From Anoplolepis gracilipes (Eukaryota > Arthropoda > Insecta > Hymenoptera > Formicidae): DNA of 64,000 nt. The stretch covers positions 8,724,572-8,788,571 of the forward strand of contig NC_132980.1 of NCBI RefSeq assembly GCF_047496725.1, in the 5' to 3' direction. How positions within the stretch are numbered: the first letter of the stretch is position 1; every line of letters begins with the position of its first letter. The translations under genes and the position numbers were made by a program. Positions 46,660 through 60,409 of this stretch are shown here, one piece after another. The notes below the pieces were generated by a model. It was not told the DNA's origin. It saw only the letters and a list, made by a program, of their open reading frames with translations, and did no database searches.

Positions 46660-48933
46660 ATGACAATAAATCACAATTTTACATTGTGATGTAATTATTT
46701 TTGAATAAGATTGCTATAACGCATATATCTTCAATAAAGTTTGTTACTATTTAATAATAGCTATAATATTCTAAAGATTGTTACGCAATTGTATTGATGT
46801 ATAATATCAAGTTCGAAAAAAGAGGCTCTAAAATATATAAATTAATTCTTCATAAAATATATAATTCGGCAACGCGGTAGATATAATTGATATCAAACGA
46901 CAAATAATACAATATAACAGTTATACATTTATACCGATTATACCCTCATTTGTAAAACTTTTGTAAGAAAATTTACATTAAACAAAAGCTGAAAAACTTT
47001 TGTCGCAACAGACGAGATATGACTTCTGCGACGCAATAGTGTATCAATTTGAGCGTCACTGACGTGTCTCGTAACTCGCGAAGGATTCCGAGGGGGTGAA
47101 AGCGAAGTTGGAAACGCAGGGGCGAATAGGTAAGTGAATCTGTTACACGGGTTCGGCAGGGGTTCGGATTGCTTTGGGCGATTCTCCTTCTTCGATTCGA
47201 CACCCTACAGGGCTCCTAGTCACCATTGTACACTCGTAGTCGCTGCTTATCCTATCGAAGATATATTCCTCTTCCTTTCACGGTACCGCATGTAGTTACA
47301 TAGAAATCAAAGCGAGACGTGAATCATGCTAACATTATTGCTATTCACCAAACTCCTTCATCGATTTCATTGATTCCTAAGAAATCAATGAAATTGTCAA
47401 TCTTCTTATCTTTGCCTTTTATTATCAGTTTTTATTATTTTCTATTTAATTTATATTATTCTCAATTTTTATCTCAAATGGAAATAGCATACATATATAA
47501 TATTATAATTCTTTATCTTGTTTCTAATTTTGTAAAATAATAATATATTTTGAACAAATTGGATTACATATATTGTATTTCAAAAAAATATATTTTTAAA
47601 TTTTATTTATGTATATACAAATTATTCCCAAAGTTTAATATTGAAGAGAAAATTTTCAAATCCAAATTGTAATTCCGTTTATGTAAATATTATAAATTAT
47701 GCGTATGTATATATATATATATATACGCATATATATAAATTACTCTTCAAATTTAACAGCAGATATTAATTAATGTTTATATTTTCCAATATAGAAAATA
47801 TAGTTAACAAGGCTATTTATTAATAAATTTATAATTTGAATAAAATAGCTCTATATATGCAAGAAATTTTAATTATTAAATTACTAAGTATTAAGTATTA
47901 AAATAGATTGGAACAATTGTGTTGCTCTTTCTCTTTTAATAAAGAAATTTTTTTTAATGAAGGAATACTTTATAAAATTAAATACTTGCATGCATATGCT
48001 ATTTATTTAATCGTATAACAGAGCAAAAAAAAAAAATATAATATAATATGTATTTTTTATCACTTCTAATATATTTTTTTTATAATTTTTTGAAGTGTGC
48101 AAATCTATCCACGTAAAATAACACATATTTCTGTCCTTATCGTTAAATTTAGTCGAGCTTACATTGTAAAATAAATAAAATATGAAAGCATTAATAAAAA
48201 ATATTGAAACGCAAATCGTAACTTTGTACTATAATAACTGTTACGCATCTAATAATTTTTTGTTTTATAGTTTAAATCCTGAATGTAAAGCATGATTACA
48301 TATTTGACAAATTTTAATTAATCCTCTATTAATATTCGCCATGAGGGTGAGGGTAATTTCGATCCGTCGCTAATCTTACACACGTTTAGACTTATTATTA
48401 TAAGATTTATTTAGCGAATTAAAAAAAATAAAAATTTACGTTGTAAATAAAAGAACCATCGCATTTTGTCAGGTGAAATCGATCGTTAGCCAGACCCAAC
48501 CTCGGAAAACTGCAAAAATCAGTACCGCGGAGTTTTTCGTTGCAAAAGCGCCCCGTCACGTTGCAACCGTACACATGTACATAGTATTATTTATTTTGTA
48601 AACAACGCCGCAACATCCGCGGCCGAGCGTGAAAGTGAGGCCAGTTTATTTCGTTTCCGTTTGTCCCGTACCAATTCAATTTCGGAGTAAAAAAAAGCAT
48701 CGGAGGTTAAGTGACAATCCCTCGTGTGGCTTCCCGTTTTTTTACGTTTGCTTCATTTTAGAAAAATCACGACGTATAAAAAACACTCTTCGTTCGTAGT
48801 CAAAGTAATTCCCAATCATACGGTAAAAAAAAATTCAATATATCTAATATATAACAAATTTCTCGTAAGTCTACTATTTTTAATGTAAAGAAATATACAT
48901 GTATGCAGTGGATTATTTAAACAATAAAAAAAA

Positions 48934-48975
<42 letters not shown>

Positions 48976-49700
48976 ATTAAATTAATTTATTTATTAGATT
49001 AATTCAATTAAAACTTTTTATCATTCTAAAATTATTTTGTTCAAACGCAATAAATAATGTGAAATTTTTATCTGGACTAATTTATATCACCATATATTCT
49101 TGGCTCAAATATAAATGTCAGTATTTAAATATGAAAACCGTAAAATAGTTTTTGTAAACAATCGCAATCCGTTTCTTTTTTTAAATAGTCGTAATACTAT
49201 TCATAGTGTATACTGTGGTTTTAAAATATTTCGTATATTGCACGTACATATAAAAAAATACTTGTTGCAAATGTCATAAGACCTCGTTCGCCCTGTTTTC
49301 ATTAAGTATTTTATTAATTTTTTTCTTTTACATCATCTTACAGGACAAAGGTTTCTTCAAGCGTAAACTAATCGGGAAGATTAAATCAACCGCGCCTCCG
49401 ATCGGTTCGTTAACCTTAGTTTAATTTTAAAACACGGTGCGAAGCATTAAGGCCATTTTTTTGCAAGCGATTTGCGCCTGACTGACTGAAGAGCGCGAAA
49501 ACAAAACGAACAGAAGATACAGAGAAGAATAAAGTGAAAAATACTGGCAAAATACCTTCAATCGCGTTCTAGGTGTTTGTTGCATAATTTCTGAAAAGAA
49601 CTCTCTCGTGTTGCTTCAATTGACTACTTTGATTTTAATTATTTCAAAAAATATGTATATAGATATGTATATAGATAGAAGTAAATAAATGAATATTTCG
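46660..49700. other. AT-rich spacer with one GC-moderate island
   Basis: Very AT-rich except 47.0-47.3 and 48.45-48.75 kb. Holds small hairpins at 46670-46690 (ATCACAA/TTGTGAT) and 47366-47396 (ATTTCATTGATT/AATCAATGAAAT). No gene. Confidence 0.55.
48936..48969. repeat. (TA)n microsatellite
   Basis: About 17 TA units. Confidence 0.9.
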
Positions 49701-49712
49701 ATGCACAGGAAG

Positions 49713-49717
<5 letters not shown>

Positions 49718-49752
<35 letters not shown>
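49718..49752. repeat. (CT)n microsatellite
   Basis: About 17 CT units on the plus strand. Confidence 0.9.
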
Positions 49753-49758
<6 letters not shown>

Positions 49759-50566
49759 ATTTCTCTCTTTGAATAGTTCAACTATAAAAATAAGTTGCGT
49801 TGTAGAACAAAAAAAACTCGTTTTATTATTTTGTATATTTAATGTTGTTATATAATAATATAACAATATATTATTAAAAGATAAAAATAATCTTTTTTAT
49901 CCTAAATCTATAATAAATTAGTTTAAATAAAATGAAATAATAGATTGAAATCGAATAGATTGAAACATACATTTGCAAAGAGTATTTTTAAGTTCTTTTA
50001 TTTTAGAATGCAAATATATATTTTTATATTTGTTTAATAGACTAAACGCATATATAAGTAACATGTGTAAAAAATATTAACTTGAAAATAAATGATTTAT
50101 CCTTTAAGAAAATTGTACATAAATTTCAAATAAATTTTAAGAGCTATTCAAAAATCCATTAAAAATTGCGTTGATTTTGTCATGTTTAATATTTTATATT
50201 TATCGTCCTAATCTGTCAAATCATCAAAAAAGAGACACAAAGACGGATACGTATATAGCAAATGCATCAGACATGGATAACGATTGATGCAAAAATGTAT
50301 CATTACTCGAGTGAATCGACACTATATTTTTTCGTCAGTAAATAGATTATCATTAATAATTCTCAAGAACTTTTATATAACCATTCGTCAGCCTCAATTT
50401 TCGTCCGCCGCATATACCTTCATCCGTGTCCTCACTCCCCACCAATCTTTATTTACTTTTATTCCCTCCATTATTCGAGCTTTTACTGTGCCGCCGATAG
50501 AAGCAGGGGTTGCTCGATAATACACACTTTTATTTTCATTCCCACGCCCGAGTGGCTCGCTCTCGA

Positions 50567-50582
50567 AGCAGCAGCAGCAGCA
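50567..50582. repeat. (CAG)5 trinucleotide repeat
   Basis: Five CAG units in GC-moderate DNA; too short to suggest a coding polyglutamine tract on its own. Confidence 0.85.
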
Positions 50583-51369
50583 AGCCGATATACCACTTGT
50601 TCTTTTCACGTCATTTTTAACGAACGGATATGATATCCCCATAGTCTTGCTATAATGCAGAATAATCAATACCGGGGCCATCGCGCGGCTGTGTGCCGAC
50701 ATTTCGATGGATAGGATATTAAAAGTTTGACGTTTTGTTATCGATGGCTCCCGCAAGTCAGCGAGTTAGTTGAGTTGCGACTAGTTGTGGCCGATGAAAG
50801 TATGAAAGAAAGTTGCATTGCTACTGTACATTTTTTATGGATTTTTTTTTATATGAATATCAAAAAGATATTATATTACGCTCTTTAGCACAAGAAAAGA
50901 ATACATACTACAAAAATTACGATAAAAATCATTTTCATGAACCATTTCAAAAAGTTCAATTCCATAAATATGATGAAATTTTATTTTTTATTTTTCAAGC
51001 GAGAATGGAATGATGCATTGTAAAAACTAACTATTTCTGAAATTTATCCTTTTACAATGGCAAACATTAATAAAAAATATTTGGCAATCCATATTTTTAA
51101 TTCTCCATAAATTTATTTTCGTTGTGCACAAGAGACATAGTTCCGATCGGAAATGTTTAATTTTATACGTCGAATAAAAAGAGAAATATCGTTCTATAAA
51201 ATTTATTGGCGCAAAGCTTCAAATAAAAAAAAAAGCAATTTAAGCAAATCGATGTATAGAATAGCAATCTTTATCAGAGTATATCTAAAAATGAACTATT
51301 TTTATATTAATTTGAGATAAAAATAAACATACAAAAAAATATAATAAAATATTATATATACATACATAC

Positions 51370-51374
<5 letters not shown>

Positions 51375-51403
<29 letters not shown>
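51375..51403. repeat. (GT)n microsatellite
   Basis: About 14 GT units flanked by CATA and TATA words. Confidence 0.9.
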
Positions 51404-51405
<2 letters not shown>

Positions 51406-51601
51406 TATATACATATAAAAGTGATATATATTCTCACGAAATTAACAAGCAATGTCAAAAATTTCGAATAAAATAATTCTACCGAAAGAGATAGAAAAAG
51501 AGATTTAGAGCTTTATAAAGTTTCCATCAAACAGAATGTTTTAATAAGGCTCGTAAGTAGCATTCGATGTGTCAGGGTATAAGAGCTAGGGAAGATGAAA
51601 T

Positions 51602-51690
51602 GCACAGCTGTGCGTAAAAGGGATGAAAGGGAAGGAAACGAGTATAAAAGGGAGGCTGTTGCGCGGAAAAGCGGAACGGCTAGATGGTAT
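51602..51690 (+). promoter_or_regulatory. Possible core promoter: palindromic E-box and TATAAAAG
   Basis: A perfect 12-bp palindrome GCACAGCTGTGC (51602-51613) with a central CAGCTG E-box lies 30 bases upstream of TATAAAAGGGAGG (51643 onward), an excellent match to the TATA consensus in a GC-rich setting. The first ATG codons downstream (51684 and 51689) open only about 20-codon frames. No TCAGT initiator is visible near +1. Confidence 0.22.
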
Positions 51691-52589
51691 GGTTGCTACG
51701 CGCACTAAAAACTTTCGAATTCACCGGCAGCCGGAGATGCCTGTAAAAGTACGATGGTAACGCGATAAATGTACTTTTGCAGTTGAAGAACTCGCTAGGA
51801 TCATACCAAAATTGCGTGAATGATTAATCACGATAAATCGAAGATTTTGCAGGATTTGTAGAAGTTGTTAAATAGACATCAAATAATTTTAACTCTCAAG
51901 TAGTCGAATTCAGATTAATTTTTATGACAAATATTCTTGGTAATAATTGACTGCTTTCTTTTGATCTGCTATCAAATAGTTAGATAATTATTTATTTTTA
52001 TATTTCTTAAATTATATCTTTAATATTATTTTTAATTAAGGCACGTGTAATCTAAAGTATTAGCACCTAAAGTATTATCAGTATCTGGTATATGCAAATT
52101 TTTTTATATAAACTTTTTTTCATTTGTATATATTAACTGCATAATAATCATACAGTAATAGAGAACTAGAATACTTTACATCTTTTTCCTTTCGTAATTA
52201 AATTTGATCGTTATACGACGATTAAATTTGTGACTACTTAAGGAATGTCTATTATCCTCTCTCGCTTCTTGTTTAGAAAGACAAGTACATTACAAGTAAA
52301 CTTAAGCTACAAGAGTTCTCTCCTCCTTTTAATGACTCCCGATATTTAACTCTTAAGAATCTCAACTATACAATCAAGTCAAGAATTAATATACCTATGA
52401 AATAATAAATAAGGAATTAAATGAATCAACTCTTTTAAGCTCGTTAAATATCTCTTTTGAATTCTCGTTCAATTCTCTCTCTCATTTTCTCTCTCTATCT
52501 TTAAAATGGAATTAACGAATTTCCTCATATTTGCCATAAATTGCAACAAAATTCCTTGTGCACTCGCATTAATGATATAAGTCGGTGTT

Positions 52590-52840
52590 TATAAAAGAAC
52601 CACTGTATACATACGAATATATCCAAGTGAAATCGAGTCAGATTGTTCAGTTGTGCGTCCTGCAACTGGCACATTGTACGTCCCGTCGTAACTTTACACT
52701 GTAATTGCCATCGCCCAACGTCACAGCGCAGTGGTAAAGTTTCCGTGGCACACTAATAGCAGCGTTGACCGGTGAGATGAGATGTTATAGCAGCGATCAT
52801 GTGAAATTAGTCCCGTGAAAATCTGTCACGTGACGTACGT
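52590..52840 (+). promoter_or_regulatory. Possible regulatory module: TATA word, hairpin and CLEAR-type palindrome
   Basis: TATAAAAG at 52590-52597; TCAGTT at 52647 (initiator-like but about 57 bases from the TATA word, too far for a standard core promoter); an imperfect 12-bp stem AACTTTACACTG/CAGTGGTAAAGTT spanning 52690-52742; and GTCACGTGAC at 52825-52834, the exact CLEAR palindrome bound by MITF/TFEB-type factors, running straight into TGACGTACG, a CRE-like word. Motif evidence only. Confidence 0.25.
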
Positions 52841-52849
52841 TTTATTGTA

Positions 52850-55440
52850 ACCACGCGAATATTCTATGTAATTATATATTATATACAATTATATGTTCCA
52901 TATAATCTATATATCCTATACATATATTGTACAATTCTTACGAATCATCATCCTCGTCGTTGTAACGTACATTCACGCGATGGAGATCAAAGTAAAAAAT
53001 TTCTTTTGTTCTTTCTTTCCTCTTTTTAATTTTACGCTCCTCGAAAATTGACTCCGTGTATTACTCAAACGGCTACAAACGAGCGATCGACACTTGTGTC
53101 ACGCAATCTCTGGAGATTGGCGGGTGCTCGTAACTCGGCATTTTTCTTTGTTCGTGAAATAAGGTCTCGCTGATAAAAAAAAAAAAAATGCGAGTAACTA
53201 TCTCAATATCTATTATTTTCCCCTCTATCTTTCTCTCTTAAAAATTCTTACGCGAAAATGGTAATTTAAAAAATGAAAGTCTCAATGTACCATATCTCGA
53301 TATCGCATCGTTGATACTTTGTCGATGCGCGACCACACGTGCACGGATTACCGGTATGACATGTATTTGTGTGTACATCATTTTGGTGTCCGTCAAATAA
53401 CCGTGCACTCGAATACACAAACAGGCATTCGATTCGTGCCGTAGATAGGGGTAGTTACAGGAATCTATTGTACTCTCGAGAGGTCGCGCGAGGATCGGAC
53501 GAGGGTGAAAAGGGGGGAAACGAGAGGATGGGGCTATTCGATGGCATACGAGGAGGGCAAGAGGACAGGGGATAGAAAGCGTCTGGATGAATGGCGGCGG
53601 TGTTGCTGGTGGTGGTGGCTTTTAGCTGGGCGCATTCAACCGCGAGAGTTAGCCGGGGGTACGGTATTAACGCATCCACACGCGGTACACAGCAGGCGGA
53701 GAGGATGGGTCCGTTTCGCAGAATCGGCTATAAAACGTATTGCGAACGCTAGTATTTGTTTAATATAGTTTATCGCCGGTGGTCGCGATGCGAAAGTTAT
53801 TCCTTGCGGCTTTCGGAAACCTGTAAGCGTGCGGTGCATTTCTGCATTCGTGAGATTCTACTTTAAGTATTAAATATTCTCAGCGAATTACTCATTTATT
53901 GAATCGCATCTAAAACGCATATGTATATATTCAAATTAAATTACTGCGAGAAAAAATCCTCTCATTACTAATATCTGTCATCCATGTTATTTTAACCCCT
54001 ATGCGCGAAATAGAATGTTATGCCTATAATAACATACAGTTGAATCTACTTTTAAATCCATTTCTTACGTTACTATTGTTAAGAAATTAAGAATAGATTA
54101 TTACAAAAAGCTGTTCTAGTATTAAAGTCACTTTTTTTTTACAGCAAAAGTTTAATAAAAAATAATCACTTTTGTACTGAATATTTATTCTTCATAGTTT
54201 AAATCATGATTAAGTAACTCTCCTTATAAATTTCTGATTAAAATAAAATATGCACATAACTATAAAATATCAAATTAAGTTAAATAATTAAATATCTTAA
54301 ATTTCTGTCAAAATAAAGTCCAACAAAAATTAAGTAAAATGTATCTTCAATTTATCAAAAAGTTTTATATATATTTATATATACAAAAAATGTTTATTAT
54401 ATATATATATATATAATTTAATATTAAAAAACCATGATATTATTATTTATTTCCGCTATTAGTATTTGCATCTAAAAAGTTATTTACTGTATTGCTTGAC
54501 AAATTATTTGTGTTATTTATCAGCATCATGTGTATTGTGTGGCCCATTAAAATATATACCCAAAGCTTGAGAAAGATTATTAACATTAAATTTTATTACA
54601 TTTTTCACTGACCACAAAATAGAGAATTATTATTCTTAAAAAAATCTCTCTAAAAAAAAAAAAAAAAAAAAATTATTATATATAATCATCAGATTTATTT
54701 ATCGACTAACATTTACTTCCGGTTTATATTCGCATTCATCCCGCGTGTCTCGCAAACACGACCGTTATCATAAATCTCTCATTAAATCCTTTTCACGAAG
54801 TTACGAGCGCGTTGTTTAGACATGAAAGAATACAGATATCAAATGGTATGCATTCGCGTAACGATGCAACGCTTTCATTTAGATAACAAAGGGAACGAGA
54901 TTGCCATCGTCCATGCATCGCGCAGGATGTCCAGGCAAGGGGTAGAAAATAATCAAGCGGAGTGTATGCGTGGGATGCGGGAGAAAGAGGAGAGGAAGGA
55001 GGGGGGGGATTTGGGAGGAGAATGAACTACGCAGGCCCGGCCGACTCTGAAATATGTTATACGCCGTAGGACGCCACAGCGGCGACGGTCGTGTTTGTTT
55101 AATTCGGTTTAACGCATTCGGAGCGAGGGTCGCATCGACCGAAACGTAGCTCCATCGCGCTGCACCTTCGTTCCATCCCGTTTTCGTTCAACGCGCTTCC
55201 GTGCGGAACCGAGCGTGCTTCTCGAGATACGGAGGGAGCTTAGGTCCCCGCATCCATTCTACCCCACGAACAGATTCGATGATAGTGTAAAATAGATATG
55301 GGAACGATGAACACGAGAGTTTGCGAACCTAATCGTATAAGTTCGGCGATGATGGATTCGCTGAAGGCAACCGAAAAGCGAAATTTCAACGGGTTTACTT
55401 ACTTCCGAATGTCACGTCGAAAAATCTGAAGCAGCGTAAA
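52850..55440. other. Non-coding, two GC-moderate islands
   Basis: Islands at 53.3-53.85 kb (G-rich plus strand, GGTGGTGGTGG words) and 54.75-55.43 kb; the rest is AT-rich, with a poly-A run near 54652-54671 and TA runs near 54401-54416. Unrecognised short frames only. Confidence 0.5.
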
Positions 55441-55506
55441 ATAGCGTAAAATTATCTGAATAAGTAATATATTTGTTTTTAATAAAATATAGTTTATATA
55501 TTTAAT

Positions 55507-55531
55507 AATAATTTATATATATATATATATA
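55507..55531. repeat. (TA)n microsatellite
   Basis: About 12 TA units. Confidence 0.85.
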
Positions 55532-55799
55532 TTTAATAATTGTATATTATAGATGTTTAATAAAATATGTTTAATGAAATTATTAGGATATCTGTCTGGG
55601 TAAAAATGTCTTTCATAAAAATGCGAAAGATCGAATGTACACTCTAAACTTTTGTTTATGCGAATTATAACGTAATACATATCACAATTTCCAGTATATC
55701 CCGCAATCTTCTAATTATCCTCTCGCACGATTTTATCTCGCGTCTAGTTGAACGTAATGTAGCGTAACACTCGCATGTTTACTCTTGTAATAATCTGTT

Positions 55800-56250
55800 A
55801 ATAATCTGGTCGAGCCAGCAATAGTGGGCGGGATGGTCGCGAGAAAAAGAGAGCGCAAATGGGCGAACGGCGGCGGCAAAGTTGGTGTGTTTCATTGGGA
55901 TTTAGGAATCAAATATTTGCACGACTCGAAGCTTCGCCTCGGTTTACACGGTGAAGCTCGCGAATCCTAAATACTCAGCATTTACCTCGACTCACCGACG
56001 TAAAACCGGCATGGCGGAGGGTGGTGAGGGTAGAGAGCGAAGGGAGCGTGCGAGTGACGGGTCTCTGGTTATACGCGAATACCGCGAGAGGGTTAATTTG
56101 TCGGCCCCGCATGTTCGGTGCAGATTCGAAAATCGCGAGCCGCGCGATTTGCTAGGCGTGCGCGGCTCGCGTCAAAATAGCGCTGAATCAGCGGCCATTA
56201 AGGCTGGTGAGAGCGCGGCCCTTATTATTGCGAGTTAAATCGTCCGAGCG
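55800..56250. other. CpG-rich island
   Basis: GC-rich DNA with many CGCG words (GCGAGCCGCGCG, GCGCGGCTCGCG) and an open 95-codon ATG frame (55951-56238) that I do not recognise. Both strands stay open, as expected of CpG-rich DNA. Could be a regulatory island. Confidence 0.35.
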
Positions 56251-56361
56251 TTTATCCTTCGTAAAGAGTCGCTTGCGAGACCCTAATTGGCCTTCTCGCA
56301 CGATCGTCGTGAGAATGGAATCAACGCACGAGCTCGAGGAAGCGTAACGTCGGCAGAGTCT

Positions 56362-56386
56362 AATATACATATACATATACATATAC
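56362..56386. repeat. (ATACAT)n short tandem repeat
   Basis: Four copies of a 6-base unit ATATAC. Confidence 0.85.
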
Positions 56387-56389
56387 GAT

Positions 56390-59300
56390 CAATTTCCGTT
56401 TGCAAAGAATAATTGAATCGATTATTTCAAAAAGAATATAAATATACGCATCATCTTAGGAAAATTAGTTTTTTATCGTGCAATTCTCTGTTAAAATTGC
56501 ATCATAAATTCGCGCAAAAATATGAATGAATAATAACAAGATATTTGTAATGCTAAGGAAATATTCTTAAAGTTATATATCTAAGTAGAAATTTTTGCAA
56601 AAAAACATATTCTATAATAAACAATTTTGCAACCATCTCTTTTCCTTCCTAAGAAAATAACTTTCCATGACACGCTCTTCCTGCTTCTATTATGCTAATT
56701 CGAACGCTCTTGCTTCTTTATCATAAAACCTAGTCGCATATGAAATTCCCTCTGCAATCTCCTTAAATATAAAGATGGCCCTAGAGCTCCGTGAACGGTT
56801 ATCGGTTCGATAGGTCTGGCACTTAATTCACCGCGCGCGTCGTCGATATCCGGATGCTCTTATCCGCCTCGAACGCGCACATCGATTCGGCATGTATCCG
56901 GGTTTGGCAATCCGCTCTACCGCCCATGTCTAACCTACATACGCGCATGATGGATGCTATTCCATGTCCGAGTATCGCGCGAGCGAAGTGCACGTTAACG
57001 ATTGCCATGAAAATCGAGAGAGCGCGAAAATATGTTGAGAAACGTGGTAAAAGTGAGAAAAAACGACGATGTCGTACGAGAAACTGGTTCCTTTAGATCT
57101 CTATGGAATCTAGGCCAAGAGACCTGTCGACTTCCTCCCTCTCTCCTATCCTTTTATCCGATACCGGTATCCGACGCCCGATCGTCTCTGTTCTCCTCGA
57201 ATTGCTATCGATTCGATGTCTCTGGTCCTGTTCCTGGCTCGTATATATCTGTGTATATGTCGCAAGCTTATCGTGAAACGTGGCACTTCATAAACATCTT
57301 AGTTTCCAACCTGATATTCTAGATGAAGCTTCTATCCACATCTGCCATCTTGTCGCTAAGAGTGATATAAATCCACCTTCTCTATCATTGTCCGCTGAAT
57401 AATCAAATTTTCACAAATCCACGTATAATCGTCTCTTAAGCTATACATTTATCTTATAATCCGATCTGAGAAATGTCAATGTATTATCTGGTTATTAGTC
57501 CGTCTGTGCGCGAATATAAATCGTATGTGAAAAAAATGAAAAATTTCGACTGCTATTCTTTGAAAATGGAAAATTATATTTTTAAAATAATAGAAAAATT
57601 TAATTTTATCTTTTCACGAAAATTGTAAAGCGACTATTCAATCAATCTCGCTCGCAATCTCGTTGTAGAACAATAATCCGTCACGCGTTTCTTAACGACG
57701 GCGTCGTGACAAATTGGCGTGCACACGAGCGACAATCTGTATCAGACGAACGAACGCTCGATCTGTCCTTAGAGAGGCGCGCCTCTGACATTAATACATC
57801 ATCGATTGTCCTATAAACGTGCGCACCGCTCCAATCGTTCCAGTCATTATGCACCGACACAAACTCGCCTATTAGATACCGTTCCGTGCTAGGTGCTCAT
57901 CTGCAGTTACTTCGGCCCTTGCGTCGCATGTGTATACCTATACGAAACGGATATCCCGTGCCCACCGTAGATAGAAAGGTATGCGCGCACCAACCAGCAT
58001 ATTCGAGTACCTGACATACGTGAGTGCGATACACTTTACTGCCGCACAAGGAAATAGCCGACATGATAGATAATGGCGTGAACAAATACGAGCCACGTGT
58101 ATCCGTCATACAAATAGAGAAGACACTTCAAAAGCTTCGTTCAATTAACGATCGTTATTCGAATTAATCCATAATATCGTCATATTTTTATCTCTAATTT
58201 GTCGGATTTTAGCTATACTAATAATTAAATTGAATATTTAAGAGTTATGTGAAATGTAACGATCTCTCTTGACGTTTTAGCGTCTAGAAAATAATTGTAA
58301 TATAAAGTACTCAAATAATTCTAATAGTCGATGGATAACGCAGTTTTATAAAGAGCTCTTTGTTTCTATTGTTTTTCGCAAAAAGTTTGCACGATGCAAT
58401 CCATAAAGCAAAATGCTCCATATGCGATAAAAAAAAAGTATAGGAATGGCATAAGTGTGCGTATATCCACCATTCTTTGCAAGGAGTCTGCAAACAACAG
58501 TGGATATAAAATACTTTTTTTACAACAGTACGTGATCAAATCTTGAGTAACATCTCTAAAGAGTTCATAAGAGTTTAGTAAGTACAGCTGTTATAAAGTT
58601 GGCAATTTTATAGTTACAATTTTTCCGTCAAATCTTACGAGACTTTGAGAGCGTTTAATTAAACGACGTATTAATTTTCTTACATTTGATTAAATTAGTA
58701 ACATTTCATAGTAGTTCTTCCTACGTTTACTTTTAATATTGCAAATATATTCGCTAGACTTGTACAGAGTAAAGTTTGCATCAAAGTTCAAGAATTAATT
58801 TTTTTCCTTCCATGCATTTAAAAATTTCTTTTTAAGTTTAAGAGATTTTCCTTAAAACTTTTCCTTATACAAACGTAATATATAATTATAAACAAGAAAT
58901 GCGTGATAAATTATTGATTATTGTGGTAAAATAAGAAAATATTTACTCCAATTAAGATATAAAAGAGCAATATCTTATAATTGTATAAATATGTAATAAT
59001 CATTACTGCTCGTAAGTTACACAACATGCGTTTTTTTTCTGAAGAAAGTCTACCCTTCGTCGAATTAATTAATGTGTTCACGTCGATATATTTAATTATA
59101 TTTAATTCGGACATTATTATTTCAATGAAAATATATGTGACAACCCGGAAATTGAATTCAGAAAAAATAAACATTAAAGCAACAATATCTGCGGTATTCA
59201 CGTGCGCGACGTTATACGAAATCGACAGCAGAAAAATCCGTAGTTTATTTATATCAGAGGGATAACGTTACTCGTGAGTAAAGGAGGATTAGAGAAGTCA

Positions 59301-59460
59301 CAAATCATGGAATTGAACAGATTAAAATGGACATTCTGGGAAAGCGAAGATACGAGAATCGACCTGTCGGTGCATATACCTTCGTTTTTCATCACTCTTT
59401 ATGCGAATATGAAAACGTTTCCGCCGAGTCCGTATTTTAAAGGTTTCAAATATATTGAAT
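56390..59460. other. Non-coding, alternating composition
   Basis: AT-rich at 56.4-56.7, 57.35-57.6 and 58.1-59.3 kb; GC-moderate at 56.75-57.3 and 57.65-58.1 kb. Nothing beyond short unrecognised frames. Confidence 0.5.
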
Positions 59461-59466
59461 ACACAT

Positions 59467-59467
<1 letters not shown>

Positions 59468-59524
<57 letters not shown>
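59468..59524. repeat. (AT)n microsatellite, longest in the window
   Basis: About 28 uninterrupted AT units, followed by a T run. Confidence 0.92.
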
Positions 59525-59532
<8 letters not shown>

Positions 59533-60186
59533 TAGCACGTTTATTTATATTCTAACTCACTTCTATTAAAATCGATTTAATCACAGATATAGAAAAAATT
59601 CTTACACTATCATAATGTTAATCAATAAGTTAATAATTGATAACCTGACAAGCAGATATTAAAAAATTGTTAAACAAATACAGCTATAATAATTTTTTAT
59701 CGCTTGAAAACATTCATGGTAATATATTTTTAGAATCTACAGTGTGTTATAAAAAAAAAGAAACACAGCAAAAATCTCTCGTCATCAAGCGCAAATTCCA
59801 AAAGTTCGCCTTTACTCTCGCTCAAATCTTGATGTCTGACGTACATACATACAACGATCGACTGTACGGAACGATACGAAACTCGAGCGCGATCCATAAG
59901 ACAAACCCTTACGATCCGGATATCGCCAAGATTCGTCTTCCTCTCTGACTGATGTGTAGCCGACAAAGTTTCAAATTGGCCCCGGTTGGGCTAGAGGAGA
60001 CGTACCTCAGGCGACTGCCGTCCGTGTTGGCGCGCGATCCACATCAAATAGTTCCTAAATAGAGAAGGCAACCGGTCACGATTACCACTGGCGGGATAAG
60101 AGAAGCACCAGAATATATCGCGGTCTCTGTCGCAGGTTGAAATTCTCCATTTTAGCCATATATACATACATATATACATACACACA

Positions 60187-60189
<3 letters not shown>

Positions 60190-60228
<39 letters not shown>
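60190..60228. repeat. (TA)n microsatellite
   Basis: About 19 TA units after CATACACACATGCA. Confidence 0.9.
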
Positions 60229-60229
<1 letters not shown>

Positions 60230-60350
60230 TTAGCTACATGTACATCTACGATGCAAGACTAGCTGGAGAGAAACGTGAAGCGCACGCGTACGCGTTTACA
60301 TGTGTCTACGTATGCTCAAATACAAATACTAGGTTATCATGTGTACGTAT

Positions 60351-60409
60351 ACACGGAGGTGTGTATACAATTTGCAAATGCATACGCGGCCCGAGACACG
60401 CACGTAGAC
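60351..60409. repeat. Local duplication, copy 1
   Basis: 59 bases matching 61262-61319 in direct orientation. A core of about 21 bases (TGTATACAATTTGCAAATGC and onward) is identical; flanks keep ACACGG at the left and TAGAC at the right. Confidence 0.75.

Larger units (their letters stand above)
49760..51590. other. Mostly AT-rich, no gene
   Basis: AT-rich apart from 50.38-50.8 kb. Holds (CAG)5 at 50567-50582 and a 9-bp stem ATTGTAAAA/TTTTACAAT near 51016-51058. Confidence 0.55.
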
